Notes: generated by a model not told the origin, from the sequence alone. DNA of 33,949 nt from JBDUDK01 sp040002995 (GCA_040002995.1 JBDUDK010000076.1:1-33949); one strand, 5' to 3'. Counted from the stretch's first letter, positions 15,075 through 24,346 are shown. Program-made: numbers and translations.

Positions 15075-16307
15075 TTAAGCCGTGGCCTTGACCGCGGCGC
15101 CGAACGCCGCAAGGGCCTGGGCCACTTCAGCCTCGGTGACCACGAGCGGGGGCATCCAGCGGATGACGTTGCCGTACGTGCCGGCATTCATCAGCAACAG
15201 GTGACCCTCGCGCAGACAGTGCTGCTGCACGGATGCGACGCGGGCGGGATCGAGGAAGTGGGTGGCCACCATCAACCCGAGTCCGCGCACCTGCGCGATA
15301 CCTGCATCGTGGCCCGCGATCTCGCCGAGCCCCGCCACGAGCTGCTCGGCGCGCGCATTGACGTTGTCGAGGAAGCCCGGCGCCGTTATCACCTCGATCG
15401 TGGCGAGGGCGGCCGCGCAACCGATCGGGTTGCCGCCGTACGTGCCTCCATGGCTGCCCTTGGGCCAACGGTCGGAGAGCTCGGCGCGAGTGCCCAATGC
15501 CGCGAACGGGAAACCGGAAGCGATGCCCTTCGCCATGCAGATGACGTCGGGGACGATGCCGTAGTGATCGACGGCGAACATCTTCCCCGTGCGGCCGAAG
15601 CCGGTCTGGACCTCGTCGGCGATGAACAAGATCCCGTGCTCGCGACACGTGTCGACCACACCATGCAGAAAGCGTGGTGGGGCCGCGATATAGCCCCCCT
15701 CACCCAGCACCGGTTCGAGGATCATGGCCGCGGTCTCGTCCGCGGCGGTCAAGGTCCTGAGCAGATGGCGGAGACCGCCCAGGGCGCGATCGATCTCGGC
15801 CTCGGTATCGGGCGCGAGTGGATCGGGGTACGGCGCGACGAAAACACCGGCGGGCAGCGGGTTGTGACCGGCGCGATAGCTCGTTTTCGAGGTCGTCATC
15901 GCCATCGCGAGGTGGGTACGGCCGTGAAAGCTCCCCGAGAACACGATCACGTTGGGCCGTTTGGTCACCTGCTTGGCCAGCTTCACGGCCCCTTCGGTGA
16001 TCTCGGCCCCCGAGTTCCCGTAGAAGAACTTGTCGATGCCAACGGGCGTGATCGCCGCCAGCTGGGCCGCGAGCGGTTCGAGCTTGTCGTGGTGGTAGCA
16101 GTTCACTTGCGCATGGATGAAGCGAGCGGCCTGCTCCTGGATGGCGGCCACCACCTTGGGATGGCAATGGCCGGTGGAGACAACCGCGATGCCCGCGGTG
16201 AAGTCGAGGTATTCGCCCCCGTCGGCGGTGGTGATCCATGAGCCAGAGCCGGACACCACGTTCAGGTCGGTGACGTTGAACCACACATCGGAAAGGTGCG
16301 AACTCAT
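15075..16307 (-). CDS. Class III aminotransferase (GABA/acetylornithine type)
   Basis: A PLP-dependent omega-aminotransferase of 410 residues, the normal length. The cofactor lysine is K260 in CMAKGIASG, the pyridine-nitrogen aspartate is D231 in DEVQTGFGRTG, and GNSGAE (97-102) with the SFHGRT loop binds cofactor phosphate. The closest pattern is 4-aminobutyrate aminotransferase (GabT), but acetylornithine and other omega-amino donors cannot be excluded without structure-guided comparison. No succinate-semialdehyde dehydrogenase is adjacent, so the GABA shunt is not supported by context. It lies downstream of lon with a 42-bp gap containing a small hairpin, and upstream of the MarR gene, with which it may be co-transcribed. 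Confidence 0.9.
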   Translation of the reverse strand: MSSHLSDVWFNVTDLNVVSGSGSWITTADGGEYLDFTAGIAVVSTGHCHPKVVAAIQEQAARFIHAQVNCYHHDKLEPLAAQLAAITPVGIDKFFYGNSGAEITEGAVKLAKQVTKRPNVIVFSGSFHGRTHLAMAMTTSKTSYRAGHNPLPAGVFVAPYPDPLAPDTEAEIDRALGGLRHLLRTLTAADETAAMILEPVLGEGGYIAAPPRFLHGVVDTCREHGILFIADEVQTGFGRTGKMFAVDHYGIVPDVICMAKGIASGFPFAALGTRAELSDRWPKGSHGGTYGGNPIGCAAALATIEVITAPGFLDNVNARAEQLVAGLGEIAGHDAGIAQVRGLGLMVATHFLDPARVASVQQHCLREGHLLLMNAGTYGNVIRWMPPLVVTEAEVAQALAAFGAAVKATA

Positions 16308-16332
16308 CGCCCGATGCTATGCCGCTTGGGGT

Positions 16333-16348
16333 CAGGGCTGCGGCCCTG
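16333..16348 (-). terminator. Short GC hairpin after lon
   Basis: CAGGGC and GCCCTG pair around a four-base loop directly after the lon stop codon. There is no T-run, so it is at best a weak or factor-assisted terminator between lon and the aminotransferase gene. Confidence 0.3.
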
Positions 16349-16349
16349 G

Positions 16350-18662
16350 TCAGGCCGCCCCGAGCGCGATCCCGAGCACCTCATCGACGGTGTCGGCGAG
16401 ATGGAACACCATTGCCCCACGCACGCGCTCGGGCACGTCGTCAAGATCGGCGCCGTTTCGACGGGGCAGAATGACCTCGGTAAGGCCGGCGCGGTGCGCG
16501 GCCAGGACCTTCTGCTTGACCCCACCGATCGGGAGCACCTTGCCCTGCAGGGTGACTTCACCGGTCATGCCGATCTCAGGGCGGACGGAACGTTCCGTGA
16601 GGAGCGACACGAGTGCGGTGGTCATGGTAACGCCAGCCGACGGGCCGTCCTTGGGCACGGCGCCCGCGGGGACGTGCACGTGGAAGCGGCGTTCGAGCGC
16701 GGCCGGGTTGATGCCGAGCGCATCGGCGTGAGATCGCACATACGACAGGGCGATCTGGGCCGACTCCTTCATGACGTCGCCGAGTTGGCCGGTGAGCACG
16801 AGACCGGGTTCACCGAACGACGCGGCCGCCTCGATGAACAAGACATCGCCGCCCGTCCCGGTAACCGCCAGGCCGGTGGCCACGCCGGGAACCGACGTGC
16901 GCTCGGCCACCTCAGCCCAGAATCGGGGGCGTCCGAGGAGGCCGGGAACCTCGGCGGGCCCGATCGCCACCGGGACGGCGAACGGTTTGGTGGCGACCTT
17001 CGCCGCGACCTTGCGCAGGACCTTGCCGATCTCGCGCTCGAGGTTGCGGACGCCCGCCTCCCGTGTGTACTCAGTGACGACCACTCGCAGCGCGTCGTCG
17101 GACACGGTGACCTCGTCAGCGCGCAATCCGGCTCGCCCGAGCTGTCGGGGCATCAGGTGATCACGGGCGATCAACACCTTCTCGTCTTCCGTATACCCGT
17201 CGAGGCGGACGATCTCCATACGGTCGAGCAATGGTTCGGGGATGGTGTCCGCGCTGTTGGCAGTGGCGATGAAGACCACGTCGCTCAGATCCAGATCGAC
17301 CTCGAGGTAATGGTCACGGAACGTGTGGTTCTGGGCGGGGTCGAGCACTTCGAGCAGTGCCGACGACGGGTCGCCCGACCATCCGCCGGCGTGGAGCTTG
17401 TCGACCTCGTCGAGCAGGAGCACCGGGTTCATGACTCCGGCCTCGGTGATTGCGCGGGCAATGCGGCCCGGCTGAGAACCCACATAGGTGCGGCGGTGGC
17501 CGCGGATCTCCGCCTCGTCGCGGATGCCGCCGAGTGCCACTCGCACGAACTTTCGGTTGAGGGAGCGTGCCACTGACTCACCGAGCGAGGTCTTGCCGAC
17601 ACCTGGCGGTCCGACGAGAGCGACGATTGCTCCACCCCCGCGCCGGCCGGTGAGGTTGTCGGTGCCCGTGTCGAGATCGCGTTCGTGGCGCAGTTTCCGC
17701 ACGGCGAGATACTCGACGATGCGTTCCTTCACATCGTCGAGGCCGGCGTGGTCGGTGTCGAGGATCTCGCGGGCCGCGGTCAGATCGAAGTTCTCATCGC
17801 TGTGCTGACCCCACGGAAGATCAAGGACGCGGTCGAGCCAGTTGCGGATCCACGATTGCTCAGGGCTCTGCTCACTCGTGCGCTCGAGCCGGTCGATCTC
17901 ACGGTCGACCGCGGTGCGCACCGCGTCGGGAAGGGGTAGGTCGGCGGCCTTCGTCCGGTAGTCGCCTGCGGCATCACCATCGGTCTCGCCGAGCTCTTTG
18001 CGGATCGCGGCGAGCTGCTGGCGCAAGAGGTACTCACGCTGGGTCTTTTCCACCGAATCCGCGACGTCGCCCCGGATCTGCTCTGCGACTTCGAGTTCCT
18101 CGGCCCAGGCCAGCACCAGCTCGAGCCGAGCTTCGAGATCGATCGCCTCGAGCACGGCGAGCTTATGGTCGACATCGGCATCAGACCACGATGTCACCGC
18201 GTCGGCCAGCGCACCCGGCTCGGCGACGGCCCGCAGGATTTCGGGGAGCCGTCGAGAATGGCGGCGCTCGGCCACAGTTGACATCACTGCCCGCAGCCGG
18301 TCGCCGAGGGCGCGCGCTGCGCTCGTCGGCGGGCCGTCGATTGCGCGCTCCGCCTGCACCCACAAACCACTTCGCTCCGTCGCGACGGCCGCACCCAGGC
18401 GGGCCCGGTGCAGGCCGCGCAGGATCGCCGCCTGCTGACCGTTCGGGAGCTCGCCGACTTGTTCGACCCGCGCGACCGTGCCAACTCCTGCGAAGCCGCT
18501 GTCGCCCTTATGGACCAGGAGCACGTTGCCGTCGATCGCGCCCGTGACGGCCGTCACCGCCTCATCGCTCTCGAGGGCGAGGGTGACGACCACGCTGGGA
18601 AACACGATGCCGTACGGCGTGGCGACTACCGGGAGGACCGACGAATCAACGACTGGTTCCAT
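16350..18662 (-). CDS. lon: ATP-dependent protease Lon
   Basis: A cytoplasmic AAA+ serine protease that degrades misfolded and regulatory proteins. The Lon N-terminal substrate domain spans about residues 8-190, a coiled-coil region follows (QREYLLRQQLAAIRKELG near 210), then the AAA+ module with Walker A GPPGVGKT (351-358) and Walker B LLLDEVDK. The C-terminal protease carries the Ser-Lys dyad: S675 in PKDGPSAG and K718 in GGVKQK, 43 residues apart as in E. coli Lon (S679/K722). About 770 residues is the usual length. I chose the ATG at 18662; an in-frame TTG at 18698 would add twelve residues that do not resemble Lon and nearly touches the upstream stop. Confidence 0.96.
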   Translation of the reverse strand: MEPVVDSSVLPVVATPYGIVFPSVVVTLALESDEAVTAVTGAIDGNVLLVHKGDSGFAGVGTVARVEQVGELPNGQQAAILRGLHRARLGAAVATERSGLWVQAERAIDGPPTSAARALGDRLRAVMSTVAERRHSRRLPEILRAVAEPGALADAVTSWSDADVDHKLAVLEAIDLEARLELVLAWAEELEVAEQIRGDVADSVEKTQREYLLRQQLAAIRKELGETDGDAAGDYRTKAADLPLPDAVRTAVDREIDRLERTSEQSPEQSWIRNWLDRVLDLPWGQHSDENFDLTAAREILDTDHAGLDDVKERIVEYLAVRKLRHERDLDTGTDNLTGRRGGGAIVALVGPPGVGKTSLGESVARSLNRKFVRVALGGIRDEAEIRGHRRTYVGSQPGRIARAITEAGVMNPVLLLDEVDKLHAGGWSGDPSSALLEVLDPAQNHTFRDHYLEVDLDLSDVVFIATANSADTIPEPLLDRMEIVRLDGYTEDEKVLIARDHLMPRQLGRAGLRADEVTVSDDALRVVVTEYTREAGVRNLEREIGKVLRKVAAKVATKPFAVPVAIGPAEVPGLLGRPRFWAEVAERTSVPGVATGLAVTGTGGDVLFIEAAASFGEPGLVLTGQLGDVMKESAQIALSYVRSHADALGINPAALERRFHVHVPAGAVPKDGPSAGVTMTTALVSLLTERSVRPEIGMTGEVTLQGKVLPIGGVKQKVLAAHRAGLTEVILPRRNGADLDDVPERVRGAMVFHLADTVDEVLGIALGAA

Positions 18663-18700
18663 GGCCGCGCAGGCTATTGAGTCCCGGACAAAACCCAACC

Positions 18701-19921
18701 TCAGACTTGGGTATTAGCGGCATGTCCGAGAGCGTCGGTCCAGGTGGCCTCCGCGGCGAGCAACTTCCGGTAGGGCATGAGTTGTTTCGGCATGCTCAGA
18801 CCGAGCGCGCCGCGGAGCTGGCCGGCGCGCCCGTAGAGGGCGACGAAGCGTCCCGCGGCCACCGAACCGTGCACGATTTGAACCTCGTCGTCGTCAGAAC
18901 CTCGGCCAACGAACTGAAAGCGGCTGTCGTACTGGTCACTCCAGAAGAACGGAACCGGCGCGTACGGCAGGCCGGCGCCCCCCGCCCATGTCGCCAGGAG
19001 ATTGTGGGCCGCGGCGGCACCCTGTTCGGCGGCGTTCGTCCAATGCTCGACGCGCATCTCCTCGCGGAAGAGTGCGTTGGGCCAGCGCGCCACATCGCCG
19101 GCGGCGTAGACATCGGGAGCGCCGGCGTTGAGCGTGGCATCGCACACCACCCCATCGCGCAACTCGAGCCCGGAATCCTTCAGCCAGTCCGTGACGGGCG
19201 CCACGCCGACGCCTACGACCACGACCTCAGCCGATATGACTGATCCATCATCCAGGCGCACAGCCTCCACCCGCGTCGCGCCCTCGAAACTCTCTACCCC
19301 CGTGCCCAGACGGAGATCAACGCCGTGCGCACGATGGAGCTCCGCGCACGCGAGACCCATCTCTGCTCCGAGGCCGCGCACCAGCGGTACGGGCAGCGCC
19401 TCGACCACGCTGACGTCGAGCCCGCGGCCACGGGCGGTCGCCGCGACCTCGGCGCCGATGAAGCCGGCACCAACCACGACCACCCGCGTGGGCGAGCGGT
19501 CGAACTCGGCGCGGAGCGCAAGACAATCGTCGAGCGTGCGCAGCTCGAAGACGCCGGCGAGGTTTGGCTGATTGGGGAGACGCCTTGGGGCCGAGCCCGT
19601 GGCGATGAGCAGCCCGTCGTACGCGATGTGCTCGCCCGACGCCAGCGTCACCCGGCGGGCGTGCACGTCGAGTGCGGTGGCCCGCTCACCGAGAAGCATT
19701 TCGAAGTCGAGCGACGAGTACTCGTCGGGCTTGCGCAGGGCGATCCGGTCCGGCTCCCATTCACCCGCGAGGACTTTCTTTGACAGAGGAGGACGGTCGT
19801 ACGGGAGGTGGCGCTCAGCACCGATAAGCACCACCGATCCTTCGAACCCCTCGGTGCGCAAGGTCTCCGCGGCGCGCAGTCCCGCCAAGGAAGCCCCGAC
19901 GATGACCACTCGGCGCGCCAT
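18701..19921 (-). CDS. FAD-dependent ferredoxin-reductase-type oxidoreductase
   Basis: A flavoprotein of about 406 residues of the putidaredoxin/rhodocoxin reductase class, passing electrons from NAD(P)H to a ferredoxin. The FAD-binding motif VVIVGASLAGLRAAE is at the N-terminus, the NAD(P)H-binding motif VVVVGAGFIGAEVAA lies near 145-160, and VYAAGDVARWPN (near 264) is the second FAD-binding signature. The reductase C-terminal domain follows with HWTNAAEQGAAAA. No ferredoxin, P450 or Rieske oxygenase lies in the window, so its partner is unknown. I chose the ATG at 19921 (MARRVVIVG) with GGGGGA upstream, because fifteen further in-frame codons have no family resemblance. It is divergent from the RNA methyltransferase gene and directly upstream of lon. 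Confidence 0.92.
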   Translation of the reverse strand: MARRVVIVGASLAGLRAAETLRTEGFEGSVVLIGAERHLPYDRPPLSKKVLAGEWEPDRIALRKPDEYSSLDFEMLLGERATALDVHARRVTLASGEHIAYDGLLIATGSAPRRLPNQPNLAGVFELRTLDDCLALRAEFDRSPTRVVVVGAGFIGAEVAATARGRGLDVSVVEALPVPLVRGLGAEMGLACAELHRAHGVDLRLGTGVESFEGATRVEAVRLDDGSVISAEVVVVGVGVAPVTDWLKDSGLELRDGVVCDATLNAGAPDVYAAGDVARWPNALFREEMRVEHWTNAAEQGAAAAHNLLATWAGGAGLPYAPVPFFWSDQYDSRFQFVGRGSDDDEVQIVHGSVAAGRFVALYGRAGQLRGALGLSMPKQLMPYRKLLAAEATWTDALGHAANTQV

Positions 19922-19986
19922 GTCCCCCACGATGCCACCCGTGTTGGACCCCAAGACCAGCCGCACCGGTCCGCGAGGATGAGCCG

Positions 19987-20787
19987 GTGCAGCGCGTCGA
20001 CGATCCTGACGACCCCCGCGTGGCGTTGTACCGCTCGCTTCCTGATGCCGAACTACGGCGCTCGGTCGAGTCGGAGAACGGCATCTTCATCGCCGAGGGC
20101 AAGATCGTCGTGCGGCGTCTGCTCGCCTCGGGCTACCAGACTCGTTCGGTGTTGGTGGCGCCCAATCGGGTGGAAGCGCTCGCTGACGTACTCACCGCTC
20201 TCGAGTGCCCGGTGTATGTCGCCGCGTCGCCTGTGCTCGACGCCATCGCCGGCTTCCCGATCCACCGGGGTGTGCTGGCGTGTGCCGACCGGCCGCCCGA
20301 CCTCCTCGTTGCTGCGGTCGCGAACGGTGCCCGCCGCCTCGCCGTTCTCGAAGAAATAAGTGATCACGAAAACCTCGGCGCGCTGGCCCGCAGCGCGGCG
20401 GCGTTCGGCATCGATGCCCTGGTGCTCTCGCCCGGCTGTTGCGATCCCCTCTCACGGCGGGCCCTTCGAGTCTCGATGGGTACGCTGCTCGCCCTACCGT
20501 TCGCCCGCTCTCGGGCATGGCCCGCCGACCTCGCCGCTCTGGCGGGTATGGGGTTCGCGCGGTGGGGCCTGACACCGAGCACCGACGCGTGCCCTATCGA
20601 ATTGCTGGGCGTGCCCGAACGGATCGCGGTCGTGCTCGGCGCCGAGGGCCCAGGGCTGTCGGCGGCCGTTCTCGAATGCGTCGACCGACGCGTCCGTATC
20701 ACGACGTCCTCTTCTGTCGACTCGTTGAACGTCGCCGCCGCGGCCGCGATCGCGTTTCACTTCGTGGCACAGGGCCTCAAAACGTGA
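19987..20787 (+). CDS. SpoU/TrmH-family RNA 2'-O-methyltransferase
   Basis: A SAM-dependent ribose methyltransferase of the SPOUT class, most likely acting on rRNA or tRNA. The 266-residue protein has an N-terminal L30-like substrate-binding domain (about 15-90) and a C-terminal knotted domain with the three SpoU motifs: HENLGALARSAAAFG, VLGAEGPGLS and SSVDSLNVAAAAAI. Which nucleotide is modified cannot be told from sequence. The start is GTG, supported by AGGA eight bases upstream; a nearer ATG at 19979 is out of frame. Its stop overlaps the start of the next gene (GTGA), so the two are translationally coupled. Confidence 0.92.
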   Translation: MQRVDDPDDPRVALYRSLPDAELRRSVESENGIFIAEGKIVVRRLLASGYQTRSVLVAPNRVEALADVLTALECPVYVAASPVLDAIAGFPIHRGVLACADRPPDLLVAAVANGARRLAVLEEISDHENLGALARSAAAFGIDALVLSPGCCDPLSRRALRVSMGTLLALPFARSRAWPADLAALAGMGFARWGLTPSTDACPIELLGVPERIAVVLGAEGPGLSAAVLECVDRRVRITTSSSVDSLNVAAAAAIAFHFVAQGLKT

Positions 20788-21680
20788 CCTCGGTAGCCGT
20801 CGTTGGAGTCGGCTCGGTCGGAGGTTTTTTTGCCGCGCACGCGGTTGCGGCGGGCCACGACGTCAGCCTCTGCGTCCGGACACGCTTCGATGAGCTCGTT
20901 GTGGAATCGAAGGGCGCCGTTCTCCGTTCGCGTCCTCGCATCGCCGTCGACCCCGCGGAGGTGCCCCCGCCGAAGTGGGTACTACTCGCCACCAAAGCCC
21001 ACCAGACCGAAGGAGCGCGCGACTGGCTACGTGCGTTCGATCGTGCCGGTACGAGGATCGTGGTCGTTCAGAATGGGGTCGAGCACCTCGACCGTTTGCG
21101 GCCGCTTGTCGACGACGCCGAGATCGTGCCAACGGTTGTCTACTGCGGCGCCGAGGCCATCGCACCGGGCCACATCGTGCATCGCCGCAACGGCTTTCTC
21201 ATTGTCGCCGAGGGCGCCGCGGCCCGCGGTCTTACGGCGGTGTATGAGGGAACCGGCGCCTCGATCCGCGCTACCTCCGACTGGACCAGCGCGGCGTGGC
21301 GCAAACTGTGCGCCAACGTCGTCGCGAACGGGATCACCGCCATCACCGGCGCCCGCTCGACGGTGATGAGGCGCCCCGATCTTCAGAAGCTCGGGCGCGA
21401 ACTCGTACGCGAGTGTGCGGCCGTCGCCCGCGCCGAAGGCGCCCAACTCGATGACGACATCGCCGAACAGGTCACTGCCCAACTCGCAGCGTCGCCAGAG
21501 GAGTCGGGAACCTCGATGCTCTACGACCGTCTCGCCGGTCGGCCGCTCGAGCACGACGCCATCTACGGCGCCGTCGTGCGATCCGGCATCCGCCGCGAAA
21601 TTCCGACACCGCTGAGCGAGGCGATGGCGGCGCTCCTCTCGGCCGTGAGCGACGCATCACGACGGAGCGTTGACACTTAG
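20784..21680 (+). CDS. Ketopantoate reductase-like protein (PanE/ApbA family)
   Basis: An NADPH-dependent reductase of 298 residues, of the family that reduces 2-dehydropantoate to pantoate for coenzyme A synthesis. The Rossmann motif VAVVGVGSVGGFFAA opens the protein. LLATKAHQ follows near 72, NGVEHLDRL near 97, and the catalytic region WRKLCANVVANGITAI near 172 contains the conserved lysine. A C-terminal helical domain completes the fold. Many family paralogues act on other 2-oxo acids, and no panB or panC is adjacent, so the pantothenate role is plausible but not assured. The GTG start lies inside the methyltransferase stop; a longer open frame upstream merely runs through that gene. Confidence 0.87.
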   Translation: MTSVAVVGVGSVGGFFAAHAVAAGHDVSLCVRTRFDELVVESKGAVLRSRPRIAVDPAEVPPPKWVLLATKAHQTEGARDWLRAFDRAGTRIVVVQNGVEHLDRLRPLVDDAEIVPTVVYCGAEAIAPGHIVHRRNGFLIVAEGAAARGLTAVYEGTGASIRATSDWTSAAWRKLCANVVANGITAITGARSTVMRRPDLQKLGRELVRECAAVARAEGAQLDDDIAEQVTAQLAASPEESGTSMLYDRLAGRPLEHDAIYGAVVRSGIRREIPTPLSEAMAALLSAVSDASRRSVDT

Positions 21681-21711
21681 ATCGCATCGACACAGTCGTA
21701 CAGTCGGGTTC

Positions 21712-22515
21712 GTGGAGCACGGCGTACCCCGGGTGCCGGAAGGCGCGCAGGTCAATCAAGAGGAGTGGGCCCGCTTCTACGAGCAATTCGGTCACGCGCG
21801 GATCCGTCGCTTTATAAAGCTCGTGTCGCGCCTTCCATCTCCGCCGCGTTGTAAGGCGTGCGGGGGCCCGTTCGCCGGTGTGGGTGGAGCCTTGATGCGC
21901 GTCATGGGCAAGGGCCCCTCACGGAAGAACCCGGACTGGTGCGGGGCGTGCTTCGAGATGGCCCCCGAAGGGGGCGCCACGCTCACGGTCGGCGTCCTGT
22001 TCGCCGATGTCAAGGGCTCAACCGCGCTGGCCGAACGAACGTCGCCCAAGGCGATGGCGCAGATCATGAACCGCTTCTACAGCGACGTTACGAAGGTGAT
22101 CGTGCGCCACGGCATCGTCGACAAGCTCATCGGCGACGAGGTCATGGGCTTGTACTTCCCACCGTTGGCGCCCGGCGGACGCTACGTCGACGTGATGGTG
22201 CGTGACGCGCACGACCTCCTGGAAGCGGTCGGATACGTCAACGGTCGCCAGCCTCCGCTCGAGGTCGGTGTCGGACTCGACATCGGACCCGCTTTCGTGG
22301 GCATCGTCGGCGACGGCGCGGTGCGAGATTTCACCGCAATCGGCGACGTCGTGAACACGGCCGCCCGGCTCCAGGGGCAGGCGAGGGGCGGCCAGATCGT
22401 GATGTCGGAGCAGGTGGCGTCGATCGCAGGGATCACCGAAGGCGAGGCCATCGAGCTCGACCTCAAAGGCAAGGCCGAACCAGTTCGGGCTCGCGTCGTC
22501 ACAGTCGAGAAATAG
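21712..22515 (+). CDS. Soluble class III nucleotide cyclase with N-terminal Cys4 motif
   Basis: Predicted to convert ATP (or GTP) to the cyclic nucleotide. The class III catalytic domain occupies about residues 90-265 with every key residue in place: metal-binding D99 (FADVKGST) and D142 (KLIGDEV), purine-selecting K138 and D196 (RDFTAIGD), and transition-state N205 and R209 (NTAAR). Lys plus Asp at the purine positions favours adenylate cyclase. The N-terminal part has CKAC (C47, C50) and CGAC (C77, C80), a likely zinc or iron-sulphur site that could sense redox or metal. There is no membrane helix. I chose the GTG at 21712; an in-frame TTG at 21670 overlaps the upstream gene. It converges on iclR. 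Confidence 0.9.
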   Translation: MEHGVPRVPEGAQVNQEEWARFYEQFGHARIRRFIKLVSRLPSPPRCKACGGPFAGVGGALMRVMGKGPSRKNPDWCGACFEMAPEGGATLTVGVLFADVKGSTALAERTSPKAMAQIMNRFYSDVTKVIVRHGIVDKLIGDEVMGLYFPPLAPGGRYVDVMVRDAHDLLEAVGYVNGRQPPLEVGVGLDIGPAFVGIVGDGAVRDFTAIGDVVNTAARLQGQARGGQIVMSEQVASIAGITEGEAIELDLKGKAEPVRARVVTVEK

Positions 22516-22533
22516 CCGCTCACCGAGGCGCGG

Positions 22534-23316
22534 TCAGAGACTGACTTGGGCCTCGATGCGGGCGCGCGCGGCCAGTATCTTCGCCGCGAGCAGTTTCTCT
22601 CGACCGTAGAAGCGGCTGGCGGGGACCGGCACCGAGATCGCGGAGATGACGCCGAGCGCTCCGGGAATCGCCGTGCCGATCGCGCAAATTCCGATGTCGT
22701 GCTCCTCGAGGTCCCAGGCCAACTTCGTAGTGCGCACCGTCTCGATCTCCGCGAGTAGTTCCTTCAGGCTCGTGATCGTACGGGGCGTCAACGAGGCCAA
22801 TCGCGTGCCAACGAGGCCACGCACCTCCGCGTCACCGAACTCGGCCAGGATCGCCTTGCCGTTGGCGCTCGCGTGCAAGGGGAACGACACACCGATTGCC
22901 GACACCGCCTGAAGGCGTTGCGGCTTCGCTACCTGGTCGATGAATGTCGCGGTGTTGCCACTGAGCACCGCGAGGTCAACAGTCTCCTCCAGCTCGTTTG
23001 AAAGTCTCACGAGCTCGCCGTGGACATTGGCAAAGACCCATCCGCTACTTGCGTTGGCCAACTCCAACAAGCCAGGGCCGAGACGGAATCCGGCGGATGC
23101 CGACACTGCGACGACAAAGCCCTCCTGTTCGAGCGCTTTCACCAGACGGTGCACAGTCGAACGAGCCAAACCGACTTGCGACGCGAGCTCCGCGAGTGAT
23201 TGGCCCTCTGGGGTCGAGGCGAGCGATCGCAGGATGGCCGCCGCGCGCGCGATGACCTGAACGCTCTGCGCCTCGGGAGGCGCGGTCGCCGAGTCCAATG
23301 ACTTACGGGTGTCCAC
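22534..23316 (-). CDS. IclR-family transcriptional regulator
   Basis: A 260-residue regulator with an N-terminal winged helix-turn-helix (about residues 25-80, LAELASQVGLARSTVHRLVKAL) and the C-terminal IclR effector-binding domain (about 95-255, with AIGVSFPLHASANGKAIL and DIGICAIGTAIPG). IclR proteins bind small carboxylates or aromatic intermediates and often control the catabolic genes beside them. The GTG start overlaps the upstream permease stop by 14 bp, so it is the last gene of the transporter operon. I infer that it governs that operon and perhaps the divergent hydrolase-cupin-dehydrogenase trio. Candidate palindromic operators lie in the divergent gap at 28.1-28.2 kb. Confidence 0.92.
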   Translation of the reverse strand: MDTRKSLDSATAPPEAQSVQVIARAAAILRSLASTPEGQSLAELASQVGLARSTVHRLVKALEQEGFVVAVSASAGFRLGPGLLELANASSGWVFANVHGELVRLSNELEETVDLAVLSGNTATFIDQVAKPQRLQAVSAIGVSFPLHASANGKAILAEFGDAEVRGLVGTRLASLTPRTITSLKELLAEIETVRTTKLAWDLEEHDIGICAIGTAIPGALGVISAISVPVPASRFYGREKLLAAKILAARARIEAQVSL

Positions 23317-24346
23317 TGGTCAAATCCGGAGTCGGTACGGCGGAGTCGTCGACCACCAGGCGACGTCGTATCGGAAAGAGCTCAAAGGAACGAACGCGCT
23401 GGATGAGGCCGTCGATTCCCCGTGGTGCCACGACCGCCATGACGGCGGCCAACGCGCCGAGAATCATGAAGCGGCCCGTGTCCGAGTCTTTGAACCGTTC
23501 GGTCACGAACCAGAAGATCGCGACTCCGATTATCGGACCGGCTGTGCTGCCTACGCCCCCGATGATCACGATGAAGACCACGAGTGCGGTCCAGCTGAGA
23601 ACATCGAACGCGTCGCGGTTCGTGATCGTCGCGCTGTTGATGTGGATGAGCGCGCCCGTCATGCCCACCCAACCGGCCGCGATGACCCACACCACCAGGC
23701 GCGTCCGCGTCACTTGCACACCCAGGCCACGCGCGCCCCCCTCGTCGTCGCGAATCGATCGCAACGCCAGCCCCTGTCGGGAACGAAGCACGAGCACCAC
23801 GATCAACGTCGCGCCAACCGCAAGCGCCAGTGCGGCCCAGTAAACGAGGTCCTGGCGCCGTTCGATCGAGTAGCCGGCGAACGTGTTCCTCACCGTGAGC
23901 GACTGCACCTTGCCGGCTCCCAGGGGTTTGATCCGCAGCGTGATGAGCCGGAACACCTCGGCGATGACCCACGTGCCGATCGCGAAATAGCCACCCTTCA
24001 GACGGAACGCAAAGAGCGCCACCGGCGCCGAGAGTGCCGCGGTAAGCAAGCCCGCGAGTGCCATGGCCAGGAATGGGTCGATGCCGTTGCGTTCTGCGAG
24101 CACGAACACCGCATACGCGGCCACGCCCACGAACCCTTGCTGGCCGACCGACACCAGACCGGCGTATCCGGCGAGCAGGTTCCACATCTGCGCGAGCGAG
24201 AGGTAATAGAAGATCTGGATCAGTGACAACTTCGTGCCACGGCTGGCCCACGACGGTCCCAGCGCCAGCACAACGACCGCGGCCACCGACACCGCGGTGG
24301 CGACAATCGAGAAGCGAGACGCGCGCACAACCCGAAAAGCGGTCAC
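23303..24346 (-). CDS. livM: Branched-chain amino acid-type ABC permease LivM
   Basis: The second membrane subunit of a HAAT-family importer. The 347-residue protein has about ten hydrophobic segments. Family motifs include NLLAGYAGLVSVGQQGF near 56-72, GYFAIGTWVIAEVFRL near 122-137 and the cytoplasmic coupling segment GLALRSIRDDEGGARGLG near 197-214. The C-terminus ends in a charged tail. I chose the GTG at 24346, which overlaps the livH stop as GTGA; the open frame further upstream lies within livH. Substrates of this family go well beyond leucine, isoleucine and valine and include urea, aromatic acids and amides, so the name describes family, not substrate. Confidence 0.92.
   Translation of the reverse strand: MTAFRVVRASRFSIVATAVSVAAVVVLALGPSWASRGTKLSLIQIFYYLSLAQMWNLLAGYAGLVSVGQQGFVGVAAYAVFVLAERNGIDPFLAMALAGLLTAALSAPVALFAFRLKGGYFAIGTWVIAEVFRLITLRIKPLGAGKVQSLTVRNTFAGYSIERRQDLVYWAALALAVGATLIVVLVLRSRQGLALRSIRDDEGGARGLGVQVTRTRLVVWVIAAGWVGMTGALIHINSATITNRDAFDVLSWTALVVFIVIIGGVGSTAGPIIGVAIFWFVTERFKDSDTGRFMILGALAAVMAVVAPRGIDGLIQRVRSFELFPIRRRLVVDDSAVPTPDLTSGHP

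Noticed and set aside
21670..21704. TTGACA followed by TACAGT as a promoter for the nucleotide cyclase
   Set aside because: The spacing is 23 bases, too long for a normal promoter, and no other -10 element sits at 16-18 bases.
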